The notes under the pieces are model-generated. The model saw only the letters and a list, made by a program, of their open reading frames with translations, had not been told where the DNA came from and did no database searches. From positions 21,322 to 85,321 of the forward strand of contig CAMDKM010000016.1 in assembly GCA_945900965.1 (NCBI GenBank): a stretch of DNA of 64,000 bases. The letters are read 5' to 3'. This document shows positions 61,409 to 64,000 of the stretch, piece after piece. The translations under genes and the position numbers were made by a program. The stretch's first letter is position 1, and the number at the start of each line of letters is the position of its first letter. Source of the DNA: Bordetella parapertussis. GTDB lineage: Bacteria; Pseudomonadota; Gammaproteobacteria; Burkholderiales; JACQAP01.

Positions 61409-62595
61409 TGGATACTCCCCGCCAGTTCGAACACCGGCAAATACATCAGCACCACGATCCCGCCGATCACCACGCCGATAAACGCCATCAGCAGCGGCTC
61501 GAACAAACGGGTAAACCAATCCACCCAGCGCGAAATCTGTTCGTCGTAAAAAGACGCGATGCGCTCCATCATGTCGTCCATGCGTCCGCTGCGCTCGCCC
61601 ACTCGCAGCATGCGCAAGGCCACCGGGGTGGTCAGATTGTGGACCGACATGGCCTCGGAAATCGACCGCCCTTCCCGCATGGCACGTCCCGCCGCCGCCA
61701 GATCGGCCCGCAACACCGGCGACAACAGCCCGGAGGCCATGTCCATTGCGGCCACCACCGGCGTTCCACCTCGCAGCAGCATGCCAAGGGTCCGATAAAA
61801 ACGCGCCAGTTGGTAAAGACGCATGCGCTCGCCGATAGCGGGGAAGGCCCAGAGTTTCGCGCCGATCCAGGAACGCAGTTCGGGGCGTACGAGCAGACGC
61901 GCCATGATCACCAGCGCAGCGGCAATGGCCAGACTCATTTCCTTCCCATGCGAATCGAGAATCCCGCCCACCTGCAACAACGCACGCGACAACACCGGCA
62001 AGTCGCCTTGAATATCCGCGTACACATGGCTGAATTTCGGTACCACGTAGCCCAGCAGGAACAACATGACCAGCAGCCCCGCACCCATCAATAGCAGCGG
62101 ATAAATCGAGGCGCTGACAATTTTCTTGCGCACCTGTTCCAGTTGTCCCTGGTAGGCGATGTAACGGCGCAGCGCATCCGGCAAGTCGCCCGTGCGCTCG
62201 GTGGCGCGAACAGTCGCCACGAACAGCGCCGGAAACACCTGCGGCAAATCCTCCATCGACTGGGAAAGTGTGCGGCCCTGGTGAAGCTGGGTACGCAGAT
62301 GCTCGAACACCGTTCGGCTCGCGCTCTGCGATTCTTTTTCGGTCAGACCTTCGATGGCCTCGACCAGTGTCAACCCGGCTTCCACCAGGGACAACAATTC
62401 CTGGGCAAAGAGCACGACAGGAAAACGTGTCCGACGCTGAAAAATCCCCGCATTCCAGGTACGCGCGGCCTGCATGGACAAGACGTTGAGCCCTCCGCTG
62501 CGCGCCTGTCGTCGCGCGTCCGCCTCGTCGGCCGCCTCGAATTCGAGGGATACGATGTCCGATGTGCCGCGCAGCGCCTTGATCTGATATTTCAT
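61405..62595 (-). CDS. GspF/PilC/MshG-type inner-membrane platform protein
   Basis: FAQELLSLVEAGLTLVEAIEGL ... MRVGERSGRMDDMMERIASFYDEQISRWVDWFTRLFEPLLMAFIGVVIGGIVVLMYLPVFELAG. Confidence 0.95.
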   Translation of the reverse strand: MKYQIKALRGTSDIVSLEFEAADEADARRQARSGGLNVLSMQAARTWNAGIFQRRTRFPVVLFAQELLSLVEAGLTLVEAIEGLTEKESQSASRTVFEHLRTQLHQGRTLSQSMEDLPQVFPALFVATVRATERTGDLPDALRRYIAYQGQLEQVRKKIVSASIYPLLLMGAGLLVMLFLLGYVVPKFSHVYADIQGDLPVLSRALLQVGGILDSHGKEMSLAIAAALVIMARLLVRPELRSWIGAKLWAFPAIGERMRLYQLARFYRTLGMLLRGGTPVVAAMDMASGLLSPVLRADLAAAGRAMREGRSISEAMSVHNLTTPVALRMLRVGERSGRMDDMMERIASFYDEQISRWVDWFTRLFEPLLMAFIGVVIGGIVVLMYLPVFELAGSIQ

Positions 62596-63097
62596 ACTCT
62601 CATCACTCGACTGGTCTCACTGTGTCAATAATCCGACTGATGACCGTAGATATTTTTTTCCCTTTACCCTCTTCCATGAACCTCCTCGTTGGGGCTGGGA
62701 GCACAACACTGCCTTCTCCGCCCGGAAGAAGGGTCCACGGCGTTGCTCGCCGCGAATTGAGCCCACGAACCGGTTTACTCCCCTCGCCCTCCGGGATACC
62801 CGGGCGCAGCCAGGAGTACCCGTTTGAAGGGTTGGGGTGAAGGAAAACTGCAGGCGCTGAAGACTCATTGTCATTTACGACACAGTAGGACCCGGAGTGC
62901 ATTTGCCATAGGCAAAACCAGGCCGATCACCCCACCCCGGCGCTCCATGGGTTGGTCTCGCCCCGTGTGCTGCTTGATTTGCCGCGGACTCTACGTTCGA
63001 CAGATGACAGCGCAATGACGAAGACTGATTTCGTTTGTAGCGAAGTGTTAATGTGAACTGATACCAAAGAATTAGCCCCGCGCCGAAGATCCCCGCA

Positions 63098-63463
63098 GTG
63101 GATGTCCGGCTGCGTTCCATGCCGAAGGCGACGTCGGGCACTGAGTTATTCATGTTGCGCATCATTGCCATGACCATGTTTCCTGACAGTCATGTCATGA
63201 ACGCAGGGACCCTGGGTGCAGCCTGGATCGCCGAGACAATTTGTTGGGGCGCCATCGACGCAACAGCTTTGTCACATCCGCAGGGCAGCATCGCGTCCAT
63301 GACCGAAGTTATTGGACTCTTTCCCTCCCCTTTTTTTGGGATGCCGGGCACTTTGACCTGCGACCGGGTTACCGGACTGGTGGGGCATTTCAGCGCGACC
63401 GCGGTTCAGTCCAACAACTCGTCGCCCAAACCGCCCCGCACGGCGATAACGACGACAACATGA
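63098..63463 (+). CDS. Uncharacterised 121-aa ORF overlapping the exosortase start (ATGA)
   Basis: Open frame ending exactly in ATGA with the downstream gene; no recognised domain; may be spurious. Confidence 0.3.
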   Translation: MDVRLRSMPKATSGTELFMLRIIAMTMFPDSHVMNAGTLGAAWIAETICWGAIDATALSHPQGSIASMTEVIGLFPSPFFGMPGTLTCDRVTGLVGHFSATAVQSNNSSPKPPRTAITTTT

Positions 63464-64000
63464 ACATAGTCAATGGAACATCCCGGTCGAGGCCATGGAT
63501 ATTCCTGCTGATGTTTCCCGCGATCTTCGCAGCTCTGCATTTTGTGTACTTCGCGCTGCCGGACAACTTCCTTCGCCAGGGCGTGCACTACTACGGCATT
63601 GTTTGGCCCGCCGCCGCACTGCTGAATTTTTTTGCCCCCAATGAGGGGGTGTCGGCCGAGGACGGGTCCCTTCAATCGGCCCGGGCATCGCTGGAAATTG
63701 TCCGGGGCTGCGATGGCGCCGGGGTGATTTTTCTGCTGGCGGCCGGGATGATTGCTTCGAGTGCGGGACTCAAACAGAAGCTGCTGGGAATTCTGGGTGG
63801 CGTCACGCTGATTTATGTGCTCAACGAACTTCGGGTGATCGTTCTTTATTTCGTCGTTGCCTACCGGAGCGAATGGTTTGGTCCCCTGCACAATTACTTC
63901 GTGCCGATGCTCATGATCGTGACGAGCATCCTGTTCTTCCTGTGGTGGGCAACCTGGGCGCCAGGCAGGAATGCGGTGCCAATTCCGACGGGAGGCGTTG
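63460..64000 (+). CDS. Exosortase-family transmembrane protein (XrtM-like guess), runs off right edge
   Basis: Manual translation MNIVNGTSRSRPWIFLLMFPAIFAALHFVYFALPDNFLRQGVHYYGIVWPAAALLNFFAPNEGVSAEDGSLQSARASLEIVRGCDGAGVIFLLAAGMIASSAGLKQKLLGILGGVTLIYVLNELRVIVLYFVVAYRSEWFGPLHNYFVPMLMIVTSILFFLWWATWAPG; Cys, Arg and His in exosortase-like contexts (RGCDG, NELRV, HNYF). Not in the ORF track. Confidence 0.85.
   Translation, partial: MNIVNGTSRSRPWIFLLMFPAIFAALHFVYFALPDNFLRQGVHYYGIVWPAAALLNFFAPNEGVSAEDGSLQSARASLEIVRGCDGAGVIFLLAAGMIASSAGLKQKLLGILGGVTLIYVLNELRVIVLYFVVAYRSEWFGPLHNYFVPMLMIVTSILFFLWWATWAPGRNAVPIPTGGV

Noticed and set aside
60374-61549. 391-aa plus-strand ORF opposite the secretion ATPase
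   Set aside because: Antisense shadow of GspE-type ATPase; His/Gln/Arg-rich composition typical of reverse-strand reading.
62622-62902. Overlapping small ORFs between GspF and the exosortase
   Set aside because: Sequence resembles the common CCCTC..GGGTTGGGGTGA-type intergenic repeat rather than a coding gene.

Overview
This 64 kb window looks like a chromosomal segment of a GC-rich betaproteobacterium-like genome. The taxon is inferred from gene content and order only. Most of it is core metabolism. From left to right it holds: a partial ChrA-type chromate transporter at the left edge (absent from the supplied ORF track); YceH; ketopantoate reductase; an FAD monooxygenase; an enolase-superfamily enzyme; a universal stress protein; a Rap1a/Tai-like orphan; tRNA-Thr(CGT); and a PT-repeat secreted protein. 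Next come a Fur/Irr-like regulator, a type IV minor-pilin operon (pilE-like, fimT, pilV, pilW, pilX, pilY1 plus a coupled small secreted protein), and ispH-lspA-ileS-ribF. These are followed by a sulfate assimilation cluster (cbiX, cobA, cysN, cysD, cysH, DUF934, sulfite reductase, TauE/SafE, divergent cysB), then murJ/rpsT and argD-argF-MORN-argG. The later part has yajQ, an aspartic protease, DAHP synthase, MFS and DMT transporters, a lytic transglycosylase, a GST/VOC/MetE-like cluster, and a type II secretion/MSHA-like cluster (GspF-GspE-PilM/N/O/P-like-secretin-TPR). At the extreme right edge an exosortase-family protein reads off the window; it is also absent from the ORF track. The most unusual signals are: (i) intergenic sequences with strict 7-bp periodicity at five loci, some folding back on themselves; (ii) two ungapped 135-bp copies of a palindromic element whose central stem is kept by G-U compatible changes; (iii) an exosortase divergent from a pseudopilin-less secretion cluster, preceded by a small ORF in ATGA overlap; (iv) an internally deleted patatin-like gene; and (v) a nested 116-bp palindrome upstream of the DAHP synthase gene. 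No CRISPR array, transposase or clear prophage was found.
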